Shown: positions 22,530-31,515, counted from the stretch's first letter. The stretch is 37,567 nt of DNA from Planctomycetota bacterium (GCA_022705325.1 JAKJER010000056.1:1-37567); one strand, 5' to 3'. The notes: generated from the sequence alone by a model not told the origin. Translations and numbers: made by a program.

Positions 22530-24728
22530 TCAACGGCGCCGCCGTCGGGCGTAGCCGCCCAGGGCAGCGCTCGCCAGGGCCAGGGCGGACAGCGTGAGCG
22601 GCTCGGGGACGGGCATGTTGGCCCTGAAACTGTCGCGGATCTCGGTGGCCGAGAGGATGCGGTGGTACATGCGGACGGCCCCGATGTCGCCCTCGAAGAC
22701 CCCGTAGGCGTTCAGGTCGCCACCATCGCTGCCGCCGATGTTGTTGCCTGTGCCGTTGGAACTGCCCAGGCAGTCGTTGTTCCCGCCGGCCCAGGCGGTG
22801 AGATCGGCGGGGGCCAGGCCCATCGCGACCAGCTCGCCGTTGACGTACAGTTCAACGGCATCGCCCGGCAGGTCGATCACGCCCACGACCTGGAAGAAGT
22901 CCTGCATCAGGTAAGGGGCCAGGAGAGTGGAAACCTCCAGGTTCTCGGCGGAGGACCAGCCGGAGGCGGCGTCCTGGTCCAGGCGGAAGCGGAGTCGGTT
23001 GTCGTCGAGCAGGAGGCTGAAGCCGTTTCCGTCGCCGCCGGCCTCCATGAGGATCTCCTGCCCGAGCAGGTCGGTGGGGCGGACCCACAACTCGACGGTG
23101 AGGTTCTCGTTTCGGCCGGGCAGGAGTGAGGCGGCCTGGGCCTTGCCCGTGCCGGCCAGGCGGAGGGCGTTGTCCAGGCGCGTGCTGGAGTCGTTGGCGA
23201 CCAGGACCGCTCCGCCGGAGAGGTTCCAGTCTTCGCCCCCGCCGAGGTTGGACGCCCATTTGGTTGAGGCGGCGCCGGCGTCGGCGGCGTCCCAGGCCTC
23301 GTCGGGCAGGGAAGTCTGGGCCCCGAAGCGCCGGACGAACTTGAGCTGGTCGTCGCTGAGGACCGAGCCGTAGAAGGCCACGTCGTCCAGCCGCCCGTCA
23401 AAGGCGTTGGCGGCGGCGGCGGAGGAGGACTCCACGCCCAGCAGGACGCGCTGGTTGGCGGCGTAGGCGATGCCGTTGGTCAGGGCGGCGGCCTGCGAGA
23501 GGGTGTGGTCGGCGATGACCGTCCCGCCGGGCGAGGCGGTGTCCGGCGCGACGGTGACCTGGAGTTGGCCGTCCTTGTCGTATCGGACGGAGGCGAAGTA
23601 CCACTGTCCGGCCTGCAGGGTCTCGTTGCATTCGAGCGTTTCCGACGACCCCGAGCCGTCGCGAAGCAGGGCGCGAATCTTCTTGCCTGAGCTGCCCATG
23701 TCGATCCGCAAGCCGCGAGACGTGGCGACCGTGCCGTTCATGGCCTCCACAAAGCGGTCGAACTGGTTGAGCGTGTCGGCCTGAAACCGGAAGGAGAGGG
23801 TGAAGTCGTCGGTGGGCCGGACGGTGTGGCTGGTCCCCAGGTCGATGCCGCCGCCCTGTCCGCCGGCCGGCTGGAGGTCGTAGGCCGAGCCGAACGTCCC
23901 GCTCGAAACGACGCCCTGGCTGACTCGGGCGGGATGGAGGAGCGAGGCGTCGTTTCCGCCGGCTGAATCGGCGACGACCGATGCGCCGGGGGCCTCGTCC
24001 AGGCGATAGTGGGCCTGGGGCTTGTAGGCGGGGCCCATGGCGAAGCCGCGCCAACTGTCGATGTTGCCGAAGGGGTCCGGATCGACGTCGTAGACGCCGA
24101 CGACCCGGTTGGCGCTGTTCATGTCCAGGCGGTCGATGCGCCCGGCGTAGTCGGGCGTGCCCTCGGTGTTGAGGACATAGAAGGATCGCCCGTCGGTTGC
24201 GAAGCCCTTCCACGAGGCGATGCTGTTGTAGATGGAGGGGGCAATGTCGGCGACGGTGAGGCGGTTGGAGCCGTCCATGTTGGTGCGGTCGATCTGCCCG
24301 CCGCCGGCGCCGGAGTTCTCGGTGTTGAGGTAATAGAAGTGCCGCCCGTCGGTGGCGAAGCCCTGCCAATCGCTGTGATTGGAGAACTGGCTGGCGGCGG
24401 CGGGCACGACGACGGCGCGGTTGGACCCGTCCAGGTTGGTCCGCTCGATCTGCCCCTCCGTGGAGCCGCTGGAGGTGTTGACGTAGTAGAAGTACCGCCC
24501 GTCGGTGGCGAAACCGCGCCAGGCGCCCATGCTGCTGAACGGCGAGGGGTCGACGTCGGCGACGGTGGTGCGGCTTCCCGGATCCCCGTCGACGTTGAGG
24601 CGGTCGATCTGCCCGGGATACGTTCCGCTGCCATTGGTGTTGAGAAAGTAGAGTCCGGCGGCTTGCAGGGGGACGGCCAGGCAAACGGCCAGGACGGCGA
24701 ATGTGAACAGTACTCTCACGGCCATCAT
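22530..24728 (-). CDS. PEP-CTERM surface protein with four N-terminal repeats and two LamG-like domains
   Basis: 732 residues. A signal peptide (VRVLFTFAVLAVCLAVPLQA) leads into four tandem units of about 50-55 residues (residues 25-235). Each carries a YFLNTNG-like strand, GQIDRLNVDGSNR and WRGFATDGRYFYY, which resemble low-copy beta-propeller or YWTD-like blades. Two concanavalin/LamG-type beta-sandwich domains follow, at about 240-470 and 480-700 (HYRLDEAPG, DDFTLSFRF, LTVELWVRP, IGAVRMYHRIL). The C-terminus is a classical PEP-CTERM sorting signal: VPEP, a hydrophobic helix, then RRRRR. Such proteins are processed by exosortase and shown on the surface or in extracellular matrix. The start is ATG 24728 (or ATG 24725) behind GGAGG. 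A good promoter lies 80-110 bp upstream. No exosortase is in the window. Confidence 0.88.
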   Translation of the reverse strand: MMAVRVLFTFAVLAVCLAVPLQAAGLYFLNTNGSGTYPGQIDRLNVDGDPGSRTTVADVDPSPFSSMGAWRGFATDGRYFYYVNTSSGSTEGQIERTNLDGSNRAVVVPAAASQFSNHSDWQGFATDGRHFYYLNTENSGAGGGQIDRTNMDGSNRLTVADIAPSIYNSIASWKGFATDGRSFYVLNTEGTPDYAGRIDRLDMNSANRVVGVYDVDPDPFGNIDSWRGFAMGPAYKPQAHYRLDEAPGASVVADSAGGNDASLLHPARVSQGVVSSGTFGSAYDLQPAGGQGGGIDLGTSHTVRPTDDFTLSFRFQADTLNQFDRFVEAMNGTVATSRGLRIDMGSSGKKIRALLRDGSGSSETLECNETLQAGQWYFASVRYDKDGQLQVTVAPDTASPGGTVIADHTLSQAAALTNGIAYAANQRVLLGVESSSAAAANAFDGRLDDVAFYGSVLSDDQLKFVRRFGAQTSLPDEAWDAADAGAASTKWASNLGGGEDWNLSGGAVLVANDSSTRLDNALRLAGTGKAQAASLLPGRNENLTVELWVRPTDLLGQEILMEAGGDGNGFSLLLDDNRLRFRLDQDAASGWSSAENLEVSTLLAPYLMQDFFQVVGVIDLPGDAVELYVNGELVAMGLAPADLTAWAGGNNDCLGSSNGTGNNIGGSDGGDLNAYGVFEGDIGAVRMYHRILSATEIRDSFRANMPVPEPLTLSALALASAALGGYARRRRR

Positions 24729-24807
24729 TTTTGCCTCCAGCCTGTTGGCTGCGAGCCCTCGAGATATGCGACAGACCGCAGCAGGTCAGGACATGCTTGA
24801 CATCACC

Positions 24808-24836
24808 ATTATTGCCCGAATCGGCTGACCCGTCAA
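24808..24836 (-). promoter_or_regulatory. Sigma-70-type promoter of the PEP-CTERM gene
   Basis: On the minus strand, TTGACG (24836-24831) lies 17 bp before AATAAT (24813-24808). Both boxes match consensus at five of six positions. The start would be near 24801, giving a leader of about 72 nt. Confidence 0.6.
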
Positions 24837-24877
24837 CCCGCCAAGTCGAAGTTTTTCGGCCGCGTGAGGAGAGGCGG

Positions 24878-26029
24878 TCAGGGCTCCCAGGTTGTGGGAG
24901 GCGTCCGGTTCATGCTCCAGGCGAAGAAGAGGATGCCGATGACCAGCGCGACGCCCAACAGCAGGAGGATGAGGAAGAGCAGCAGAAGGCGGAGGTCGGC
25001 CTTCTTCTTCCGCACGACCGGTCTCGGTTTGGCGACGCGGACGGCGGGGGCGGCGGTGGCGGGGGTCGGGACGAACTGGCCGGCCAGCCGTTGGAGCGTC
25101 TGGCGCATCAGGGCCAGCAAGGCGTCGTAGTCCTGGGGCCTGCGCTGAGGGTCGCCGGCGAGCATGGCGTCGACAAGCACGGCGGTGGCGGGGTGGACCG
25201 GTCGCACCTTGAGGATGCTGGGGGCGGGGTGCTGCTGGCGGGCCTGGACGTCGGCGGCGGCCTCGGGCGCGAAGGGGGGCGAGCCGGACAAAACGTGGAA
25301 GAGCGTCGCGCCGAGGCTGTAGATGTCGCCGCGGACGTCGGCGGGCTGGCCGGCCAGACGCTCGGGGGCCATGTAGGGCAGGCTGGCCGCGAGCTGCGGC
25401 GAGGGGGTCAAAAAGCGTGCCAGCCCGAAGTCCACCAGCTTGGGCGTGTCCTGCTCGAAGAGGACGTTGCCCGGCCGGATGTCGCCGTGAAGCAGGCCCG
25501 CGGAGGCGGCGGCGCCGAGGGCCTCGGCCAGGGCCAGGCCGATCTGCAGGGCGGCCGGCTCGTCCAGCGGGCCGGACTGAACGCGGTCGCTCAGGCTGCC
25601 GTCGCCCAGATACTCCATGACGATGTACGGGCGTTCCTGCTCGCGATGGAGGGAGTAGATCTGGACAATGTTGTGGTGGTCGAGGGAGGCCTGGGCCTTG
25701 GCCTCCTGGAGGAAGGCGCTCACCTGCTGGGGGTGAGCGGCCACCGTTCGCCGGACGACCTTGACGGCGGCCTGTCGGCTGAGGTGGCGGTCGAAGGCGC
25801 GGTAGGTGGCGCCGAGGCTGCCGCGTCCGAGTTCCTTGAGCAGGAGGAACTCGCCGATCTTGCCCGGGACGGTCAGCCGGGCCTGGCAATGAGGACAGGG
25901 AAAGAGGGCGAAAGGCTGCTTGCCCGAGATGCCGATGCCTCGCCCGCAGGCGTGGCAGGCGACCTGTCGGGCGGCGACGATGATCTGCTCGTCCTGGTCG
26001 CCGGCTGTCTCTTGAAAATCTTCGCCCAC
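24878..26029 (-). CDS. Membrane-anchored Ser/Thr protein kinase with an N-terminal zinc ribbon
   Basis: 383 residues. Residues about 23-45 form a zinc ribbon (CHACGRG…FPCPHCQ). A complete Hanks-type kinase domain follows: glycine loop GRGSLGATY (about 67-75), AAVKVV with the ATP lysine, EYLGDGSL hinge, HGDIRPGNV catalytic loop, DFGLARF and YMAPERL. The HRD motif reads HGD, so the usual arginine is missing although the catalytic Asp is present. One C-terminal membrane helix (about 347-372) ends the protein, leaving only a short tail outside, so there is no extracellular sensor domain. GTG 26029 is chosen because AGAGGA lies 7 nt upstream and the zinc ribbon begins soon after. The frame stays open far upstream but is antisense to the MlaE gene there. 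Substrates unknown. Confidence 0.85.
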   Translation of the reverse strand: MGEDFQETAGDQDEQIIVAARQVACHACGRGIGISGKQPFALFPCPHCQARLTVPGKIGEFLLLKELGRGSLGATYRAFDRHLSRQAAVKVVRRTVAAHPQQVSAFLQEAKAQASLDHHNIVQIYSLHREQERPYIVMEYLGDGSLSDRVQSGPLDEPAALQIGLALAEALGAAASAGLLHGDIRPGNVLFEQDTPKLVDFGLARFLTPSPQLAASLPYMAPERLAGQPADVRGDIYSLGATLFHVLSGSPPFAPEAAADVQARQQHPAPSILKVRPVHPATAVLVDAMLAGDPQRRPQDYDALLALMRQTLQRLAGQFVPTPATAAPAVRVAKPRPVVRKKKADLRLLLLFLILLLLGVALVIGILFFAWSMNRTPPTTWEP

Positions 26030-26372
26030 GTCTGGTCCTCTGGTGCGGCCTGGCCGCTGGTGCACGTACAAAGTCCTTCCGATGCGGTCGTCCGGGCGGG
26101 CGGGGCCGCTCCGAAGGAGGATGCGGCAGAACCTACACGCCCGGGGCTGAATCCGCAAGCGGAATTGTCCTCGTGGAGCCGGCGGTGCAGCAGGGGCATT
26201 CCCGGTGGGAGCCCCAAGGGCTTGGCGGTGTGCACCACGGCCACCTTGGGGGTGGGGACCTGGAGCGCTGCCTGCCACGGGCGGGACGGCCGTGCCACTA
26301 CCCCTGGGCGGCGGGGCGGCTATACTTGACGGGGGCTGAGGGGGCCGGTAGATAAGTAGGTGGAGATAGAGT
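26030..26372. other. Divergent intergenic region between the kinase and MlaE genes
   Basis: 343 bp without a credible gene. It must hold the promoters of both divergent genes. A TATACT box at 26321-26326 is a possible -10 for the permease, but no good -35 is seen. GGTGGAG at 26359-26365 is the permease ribosome site. Short GC palindromes such as CCCCAAGGGCTTGG occur near 26212. Confidence 0.5.
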
Positions 26373-27185
26373 ATGCGGCTGGTCGCCAACATGGGAGCGC
26401 TGACGCTGGGCAGCCTGGTCACCTTCGGTGACTTCTGTCGTTTCAGCGGGCGGGTGCTGATGTGGCTGCCGGCCGGCGTGACGCGGTGGCGGAACCTCCG
26501 CCTTCTGCTGCCGCAGTTGTACGAGGTCGGCAGCCGCAGCGTTCCGGTGGTGCTGATCATCGGGGCGTTCGTGGGGGCGGTGCTGGCGGTCCACATGGTG
26601 ATGCAGTTCCGGGCGATCGGCCTGGTGGCGCAGATGGGGTCGATCGTGAACGTCGCGGTGCTGCGCGAGCTGGGTCCGGTGCTGGCGGGGGTGCTGCTGG
26701 CGGGGCGAGTGGGGGGCGGGCTGACGGCCGAGCTGGGAACCATGCGGGTGACCGAGCAGATCGACGCCCTGCGAGCGATGGGGGCCGACCCGCTGCTGGT
26801 TCTGGTCGTGCCGCGATTCCTGGCCTGCGTGCTGCTGATCCCGGTGCTGGTGATGTACGCGGACTTCATGGGCATCCTGGGCGGCTACGCGGTCAGCGTG
26901 TTCGTGTACGGGGTCAACGCCCAGGACTTCTGGCGCAACGCCGAATTGGCGGTGAACGCCTTCGACGTCTTCTACGGGCCGATCAAGAGCGTGTTCTTCG
27001 GCGTGGTGATCGCGCTGGTCTCGTGCTACAAGGGCTTTCGCTGCCAGGCCGGCGCCGCCGGCGTGGGCCGGGCCTGCACGCAGGCGTTCGTGGCCAACTG
27101 CATGTCCATTATCGCCATGGACTTCTTCCTGGGCGTGGCCCTCAACCAGATCGAGGCCCTGTTCGTGAACAGGCACTTCCTGTAG
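26373..27185 (+). CDS. mlaE: MlaE-family ABC transporter permease
   Basis: A 270-residue inner-membrane permease of the MlaE/YrbE family, which in MCE-type systems moves phospholipids or other lipids between membranes. Family signatures are an N-terminal amphipathic helix, VVLIIGAFVGAVLAVHMVMQ, the ELGPVLAGVLLAGRVGGGLTAELGTM core and MRVTEQIDALRAMGADP. The C-terminus has CYKGFRCQAGAAGVGRA. ATG 26373 has GGTGGAG 7 nt upstream. The usual ATPase (MlaF) and MCE substrate-binding (MlaD) genes are not adjacent; the next plus-strand genes are a separate TRAP system. Either the partners lie elsewhere or the protein joins a dispersed complex. Confidence 0.92.
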   Translation: MRLVANMGALTLGSLVTFGDFCRFSGRVLMWLPAGVTRWRNLRLLLPQLYEVGSRSVPVVLIIGAFVGAVLAVHMVMQFRAIGLVAQMGSIVNVAVLRELGPVLAGVLLAGRVGGGLTAELGTMRVTEQIDALRAMGADPLLVLVVPRFLACVLLIPVLVMYADFMGILGGYAVSVFVYGVNAQDFWRNAELAVNAFDVFYGPIKSVFFGVVIALVSCYKGFRCQAGAAGVGRACTQAFVANCMSIIAMDFFLGVALNQIEALFVNRHFL

Positions 27186-27209
27186 ACGACGACCCGCGTT
27201 TGCATTTTC

Positions 27210-27237
27210 TTGGCTCGCGGATTAAGCTGGGTAGAAT
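27210..27237 (+). promoter_or_regulatory. Probable promoter of the TRAP-T operon
   Basis: TTGGCT (27210-27215), a 16-bp spacer and TAGAAT (27232-27237), the latter matching consensus at five of six positions. It starts 25 bp after the mlaE stop codon and about 250 bp before the TatT gene, so the transcript has a long structured leader. Confidence 0.45.
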
Positions 27238-27246
27238 GGCGGCTAA

Positions 27247-27265
27247 GGCGCAGGCGGCCTGCGCC
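27247..27265 (+). repeat. Perfect hairpin in the TRAP operon leader
   Basis: GGCGCAGG and CCTGCGCC pair around a CGG loop, almost at the predicted start of the transcript. It could serve as a 5'-end stabiliser, a terminator for mlaE or a dispersed palindrome. No T-tract follows. Confidence 0.5.
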
Positions 27266-27429
27266 GTAGGGCCAGCGAGTACGATTCGGGCCGCGAGACG
27301 TGCCGGAGAGATCCCGCGCTATGTGCAGAACCGGACAAGTGACCGCCGATAGCGTCAGCCATCTCAGGTTCCCTTCTCGCGCCGGGCGCGTGGCCCCGGC
27401 CTCCGGCGGGTGCGCGACGCCCCTGCATC

Positions 27430-27452
27430 GCGACAGGCGAGACGCCTGTCGC
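27430..27452 (-). repeat. Dispersed palindrome of the GGCRTCYYGCC family
   Basis: A 10-bp perfect stem (GCGACAGGCG / CGCCTGTCGC) around a 3-nt loop. On the minus strand its centre reads GGCGTCTCGCC, matching the centre of the palindromes at 35032-35121. It lies in the leader just before TatT. Confidence 0.65.
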
Positions 27453-27485
27453 ACCCAAAGACACCCGGCCTCGCGCGGGCGCACG

Positions 27486-28469
27486 ATGACTCTCCTGGCC
27501 GGCGCCCTGGCCTGCTCGGTGGTCATGGGGGGCTGCAACCTGCGACGGCTGGCCGTGGAGAACCTGGCCGTCGTATTCAACGAAAGCAGCGCGGTCTTCA
27601 CTTCCGATGCCGATCCGGAGTTGATTCGAGAGGCCATGCCCTTGAGCCTGAAGCTGATCGAGGGCCTGCTGCTCGAGGCGCCGGACAATCGGGGCCTGCT
27701 GCTGGCGGCCTGCTCGGGGTTCACGCAGTACGCGTACGTCTTCGTGGACCAGGAGGCCGACGAGGTGGAGTCCGGCACGCTGCCGGTGACGGCGGTGTCG
27801 CTGGGGCGGTTCGGCCGGCCGATCCGTCTGGACGTGCCGGCGGACGCCCCGCCTCGCAGCGAGAAGCTGGCGCTGGCGAGCGCGTTGCGGGTCCGTGCCC
27901 GCGGGCTGTACCTTCGCGGGCGGGACTACGGCCTGCGCGGGTTGGAGGTGGCCCATCCGGGCTTTCGCGAGGCGCTGGCCCGCGACCCGCGCCAGGCGGT
28001 GCGGGCCGCCGACAAGGCCGACGTGGGCTTGTTATACTGGACGGCGGCATCGTGGGGTCTGGGCATCGCGGTCTCCAAGGATATCCCGGACCTGATAGCC
28101 GACCAGCCGAAGGTCGAGGCGCTGATCGACCGGGCGCTGGAACTGAACGAATCGTACGAGAACGGGGCGATCCACTCGTTCCTGATCACGTACGAGCAGG
28201 CGAGAAAGGGCGCTTCGGGCACGCCCGAGTCGCGGATCCGCCCGCACTTCGAGCGGGCGGTCCAACTGAGCGAAGGGAAACTGGCGGCGCCGATGGTGTC
28301 GTACGCGGAATCGGTGAGCCTGATGGAACTGAATCGCGAAGAGTTCGAGACCATGCTGCGGCGGGCGCTGGCGGTCTCGCCGGACGCCCGGCCCGAGTGG
28401 CGGCTGACGAACCTGGTCTCGCAGCGCCGGGCCCGCTGGCTGTTGTCGCGGGTCAACGACCTGTTTTGA
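27486..28469 (+). CDS. TatT-like lipoprotein, T-component of a TRAP transporter
   Basis: A 327-residue protein of the TRAP T-component (TatT/TPAT) family: all-helical, with tetratricopeptide-like repeats that form a pore-bearing trimer around the binding protein. The N-terminus is a lipoprotein signal (ACSVVMGGC, acylated Cys17). The family segments AVVFNESSAVFTSDADPELIREAMP, split here as NESSAVFTSDADPELI, and LLYWTAASWGLGIAVSKD are present. ATG 27486 has no good ribosome site, but it is the only start that places the signal correctly. It is first in a TRAP operon with a DctP-like receptor and fused DctQM. In Treponema the T and P proteins bind each other and are thought to carry hydrophobic ligands. 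A periplasm-facing location is predicted. Confidence 0.88.
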   Translation: MTLLAGALACSVVMGGCNLRRLAVENLAVVFNESSAVFTSDADPELIREAMPLSLKLIEGLLLEAPDNRGLLLAACSGFTQYAYVFVDQEADEVESGTLPVTAVSLGRFGRPIRLDVPADAPPRSEKLALASALRVRARGLYLRGRDYGLRGLEVAHPGFREALARDPRQAVRAADKADVGLLYWTAASWGLGIAVSKDIPDLIADQPKVEALIDRALELNESYENGAIHSFLITYEQARKGASGTPESRIRPHFERAVQLSEGKLAAPMVSYAESVSLMELNREEFETMLRRALAVSPDARPEWRLTNLVSQRRARWLLSRVNDLF

Positions 28470-28499
28470 CGCAACGGACACGAATGGAACGGTGAGGCA

Positions 28500-29507
28500 A
28501 TGCGAACGGCAGTGACAGGATGGTTGATGGCGGGATTGTTGGCGAGTGCGGCGGCCGGGGCCCCGCCGCGGATTCGGCTGGCCACGCTGGCGCCCAAGGG
28601 AACCGCGTTCGAGCGGGTGCTGCTGGAGATGGGCGAGCAGTGGCGCAACGCCCCCGGCGGGGGGGCCAGGCTCATCCTCTACACCGACGGGCGGATGGGC
28701 GGCGAGGCCGAGGTGGTCAAGCGGATGCGGGTGGGTCAGATCGAGGCGGCCATGCTGACGGCAACCGGGCTGGCCCAGATCGACGACGCGGTGACCGCCA
28801 TCCAGAACATGCCCATGATGTTCGGCACCCTGGACGAAGTGGACTACGTGCGGAGCAAGCTGCAACCGGACCTGGAGAAGCGTTTCCTGGCCCGCGGTTT
28901 CGTATTGGTCGGGATGGGCGATTCGGGCTGGGTGAAGTTCTTCTCGGCCAAGCCGGCCACGATGCCCGACGACTTCAAGCCGCTCAAACTCTTCGCCTGG
29001 GCGGGCGACATCAAGGTGATCGACCTGTGGAAGGCGGCCGGGTTCAACCCCGTGCCGCTGGAGGTGACGGACATCCTGACCGGGCTGCGAACGGGACTGA
29101 TCGAGGCGGTCTGCTCGTCGCCCAACTACGCGCTGGCGGGCCAGTTCGACGGACCGGCCCCGCACATGCTGGACCTGGACTGGGCGCCGCTGGTGGGGGG
29201 GCTGGTGGTGACCAAGGACGCGTGGGACCGCCTCAGCGATCCGTCTCGAGAGGCGATGCAGAAGGCCGCCGCGTGGGCCGCCAAGGAAATCCAGCGCCGC
29301 AGCCGCGAGGAGAACGCCGAGGCGGTCAAGGCCATGCAGAAGCGCGGGCTGACGGTGCATCCGGCCACCCCCGCCGTGGTGGACGCGTGGCGCAAGATGG
29401 CCGAGGCTGCCTACCCGGCGATTCGGACCAAGAGCGTGCCGAGCGACCAGTTCGACCGGGTGCAGGAACTGCTCAAGGAATACCGCGCCGCCCAGAAGGC
29501 CAAGTGA
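28500..29507 (+). CDS. TRAP transporter substrate-binding protein, DctP/TatP-like
   Basis: A 335-residue periplasmic receptor with a short signal peptide (GWLMAGLLASAAAG). DctP-fold landmarks: IRLATLAPKGTAFERVLLEM, GRMGGEAEVVKRMRVGQIEA, and the hinge region MPDDFKPLKLFAWAGD followed by GLRTGLIEAVCSSP. In carboxylate-binding TRAP receptors an Arg in the K-I/V-R stretch salt-bridges the ligand. Here the corresponding residue is Phe165 (KLFAW). This predicts a non-carboxylate, possibly hydrophobic ligand, as proposed for TatT-linked receptors. GGTGAGG precedes the start. The gene is 30 nt after TatT and 1 nt before the permease, so all three are co-expressed. Confidence 0.9.
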   Translation: MRTAVTGWLMAGLLASAAAGAPPRIRLATLAPKGTAFERVLLEMGEQWRNAPGGGARLILYTDGRMGGEAEVVKRMRVGQIEAAMLTATGLAQIDDAVTAIQNMPMMFGTLDEVDYVRSKLQPDLEKRFLARGFVLVGMGDSGWVKFFSAKPATMPDDFKPLKLFAWAGDIKVIDLWKAAGFNPVPLEVTDILTGLRTGLIEAVCSSPNYALAGQFDGPAPHMLDLDWAPLVGGLVVTKDAWDRLSDPSREAMQKAAAWAAKEIQRRSREENAEAVKAMQKRGLTVHPATPAVVDAWRKMAEAAYPAIRTKSVPSDQFDRVQELLKEYRAAQKAK

Positions 29508-29508
29508 G

Positions 29509-31497
29509 ATGACCTCCGCCCCCGCCAGCGACGTGCAGAGCGAGGCCCAGCCGCCGGCGCCGGCGCAGGCGCCGAGCCTGATCGTCCGGATCTTCCGTTT
29601 GGTCGAGAACACGATCGTCGTGCTCACGCTGGCGGCGATGATGATTCTGCCCTTGCTGGAGTCGCTGTTTCGCAAGTTGGCCCGTCCGGGCATCTCCGGT
29701 TCCACCCAGTTCGTCCAGCACGGCAGCCTGATTCTGGGGCTGCTGGGCGGGGCCATCGCGGCGCGGCAGGGGCGGTTGCTGTCGATGGCGACGGCGGAGT
29801 TCCTGCCCAAAGGCTGGCCCTCCGCGGCGGCCAAGGTCTTTTCCGGCGCGGTCGCGGCCGTGATCTCCGCGGCCTTGTGCATCGCCAGCATCCAGTACGT
29901 CATCGAGGAGTACAAGTCGACGGAGGTGTTGGCGTACGGGATCTGCCCGTGGATGCTGGAACTGGCCATGCCGATCGGCTTCGGCCTGATCGCGTTGCGG
30001 ATCGTGCTGCACAGCGGGCAGGGCTGGCGCGGGCGGACGATCGCGGCGGTGTTGGCGGCGGGCACGCTGGCGTTCCTGGTGCTGAGCAACCCGCGGTTCG
30101 CACGCTGGGCGCCGGAGGCCCTTCCGGCTGGGCTGGCCTGGGCGGGGAAGATCGCCCCGACGATCGAGCCGGAAACGCTGTTCTGGCCTGCCCTGGGCGT
30201 CCTGCTGGCCAGCATCTTCCTGGGCGGACCGATCTTCGTCATGCTCGGCGGGGCGGCGGTGGTCTTCTTCTGGTCCGACGTGCGAACGCTGGCCTCGCTG
30301 CCGATCGACCACTACAAGCTGGTGACCAATCCGCAGTTGCCGGCCCTGGCGCTGTTCACGCTGGTGGGGTACGTGCTGGCCCAGGGGGGGGCGTCGGCGA
30401 GGCTGGTGCGGGTGTTCATGGCCTGGTTCGGGTGGGCCCGAGGCGGCCCGGCAGTCGTGACCATTCTGGTCTGCGCGTTCTTCACGAGTTTCACCGGCGC
30501 CAGCGGGGTGACGATCCTGGCCTTGGGGGGGCTGCTGATGCCGGCCTTGCTGTCGGCGGGCTACGCCCCCCGGCGGGCCCTGGGCCTGCTGACCGGTGCG
30601 GGTTCGCTGGGCATGCTCCTGCCGCCCTGCCTGCCCCTGATCCTGTACGCGGTCATCGCCTCCCAGCAGCGCATGGACGTGACGGTGGAGAACATGTTCC
30701 TGGCCGCCATCGGGCCGGGCATCGTGCTGCTGGTGGTCACGGGCGCGCTGGGCTGGTGGATGGGGCCGTCGCGCAAACAATACACACCTCCGCCGTTCCG
30801 GCTTCGTGAGGGTCTGGCGGCCCTGTGGGGCGCCAAGTGGGAACTGCTCCTGCCGGTGCTGTGCCTCACGGTCATCTTCAAGGGCTGGATGACGGTGGTG
30901 GAAGCGTCGGCCCTGACGGCCCTGTACGCGGTGCTCAGTCAGACGCTGCTGCGGCTGGACCTGAAGTTCACCTGCAAGCTTCCGCGCGTGCTGGTCGAGA
31001 CCGCCCTGGTCATCGGCGGGGTCCTGCTCATCCTGGGCGTCGCCCAGATGCTCACCAACTACATCCTCTACAAGCAGATCATCGTGGACGACATCGACAT
31101 CCCGTTGGTGGACTACCTGGTCGACCAGGTCACCGCGGCCGTCAAGTCGCCCCTGCTGTTTCTGCTGCTGCTCAACGCCTTCCTGCTGGCGGTCGGCTGC
31201 CTGATGGACGTGTACTCGGCCATCATTGTGATCCTGCCGTTGCTGGCGCCCATCGCGATGCGCTACGACATCCATCCGCTCCATCTGGGCGTGATCTTCC
31301 TGGCCAACCTGGAACTGGGCTTCCTGACCCCTCCGGTGGGGATGAACCTGTTCCTCGCCAGCTACCGCTTCAACCGCCCCATGCTGGAGATCTGTCGGGC
31401 CATCCTGCCGATCCTGCTGGTCCAGTTGATCGGCGTGCTGCTGATCACGTACGTCCCGCAGATCGCCCTGCTGCTGCCGCAGTGGCTGGGAAAGTGA
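29509..31497 (+). CDS. dctQM: Fused TRAP permease, DctQ plus DctM
   Basis: A 662-residue inner-membrane permease combining the small four-helix DctQ-like part (residues about 30-175) and the large DctM part (about 220-660, some twelve helices) in one chain. Recognisable pieces are GSTQFVQHGSLILGLLGGAIA (N-part), shown here as STQFVQHGSLILGLLGGAI; GLLTGAGSLGMLLPPCLPLI; and LGVIFLANLELGFLTPPVGM near the C-terminus. It couples receptor-bound substrate uptake to an ion gradient, normally Na+. The Pro/Ala-rich first 25 residues are probably disordered. The gene starts 1 nt after the receptor stop. An Mpo1-like gene follows 18 nt later. Confidence 0.92.
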   Translation: MTSAPASDVQSEAQPPAPAQAPSLIVRIFRLVENTIVVLTLAAMMILPLLESLFRKLARPGISGSTQFVQHGSLILGLLGGAIAARQGRLLSMATAEFLPKGWPSAAAKVFSGAVAAVISAALCIASIQYVIEEYKSTEVLAYGICPWMLELAMPIGFGLIALRIVLHSGQGWRGRTIAAVLAAGTLAFLVLSNPRFARWAPEALPAGLAWAGKIAPTIEPETLFWPALGVLLASIFLGGPIFVMLGGAAVVFFWSDVRTLASLPIDHYKLVTNPQLPALALFTLVGYVLAQGGASARLVRVFMAWFGWARGGPAVVTILVCAFFTSFTGASGVTILALGGLLMPALLSAGYAPRRALGLLTGAGSLGMLLPPCLPLILYAVIASQQRMDVTVENMFLAAIGPGIVLLVVTGALGWWMGPSRKQYTPPPFRLREGLAALWGAKWELLLPVLCLTVIFKGWMTVVEASALTALYAVLSQTLLRLDLKFTCKLPRVLVETALVIGGVLLILGVAQMLTNYILYKQIIVDDIDIPLVDYLVDQVTAAVKSPLLFLLLLNAFLLAVGCLMDVYSAIIVILPLLAPIAMRYDIHPLHLGVIFLANLELGFLTPPVGMNLFLASYRFNRPMLEICRAILPILLVQLIGVLLITYVPQIALLLPQWLGK

Positions 31498-31515
31498 ACG
31501 AGCGGTCCATTTGAC

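Noticed and set aside
26030..26875. N-terminal extension of the protein kinase to 26875
   Set aside because: The extra residues are antisense to mlaE, and GTG 26029 has its own ribosome site directly before the zinc ribbon.
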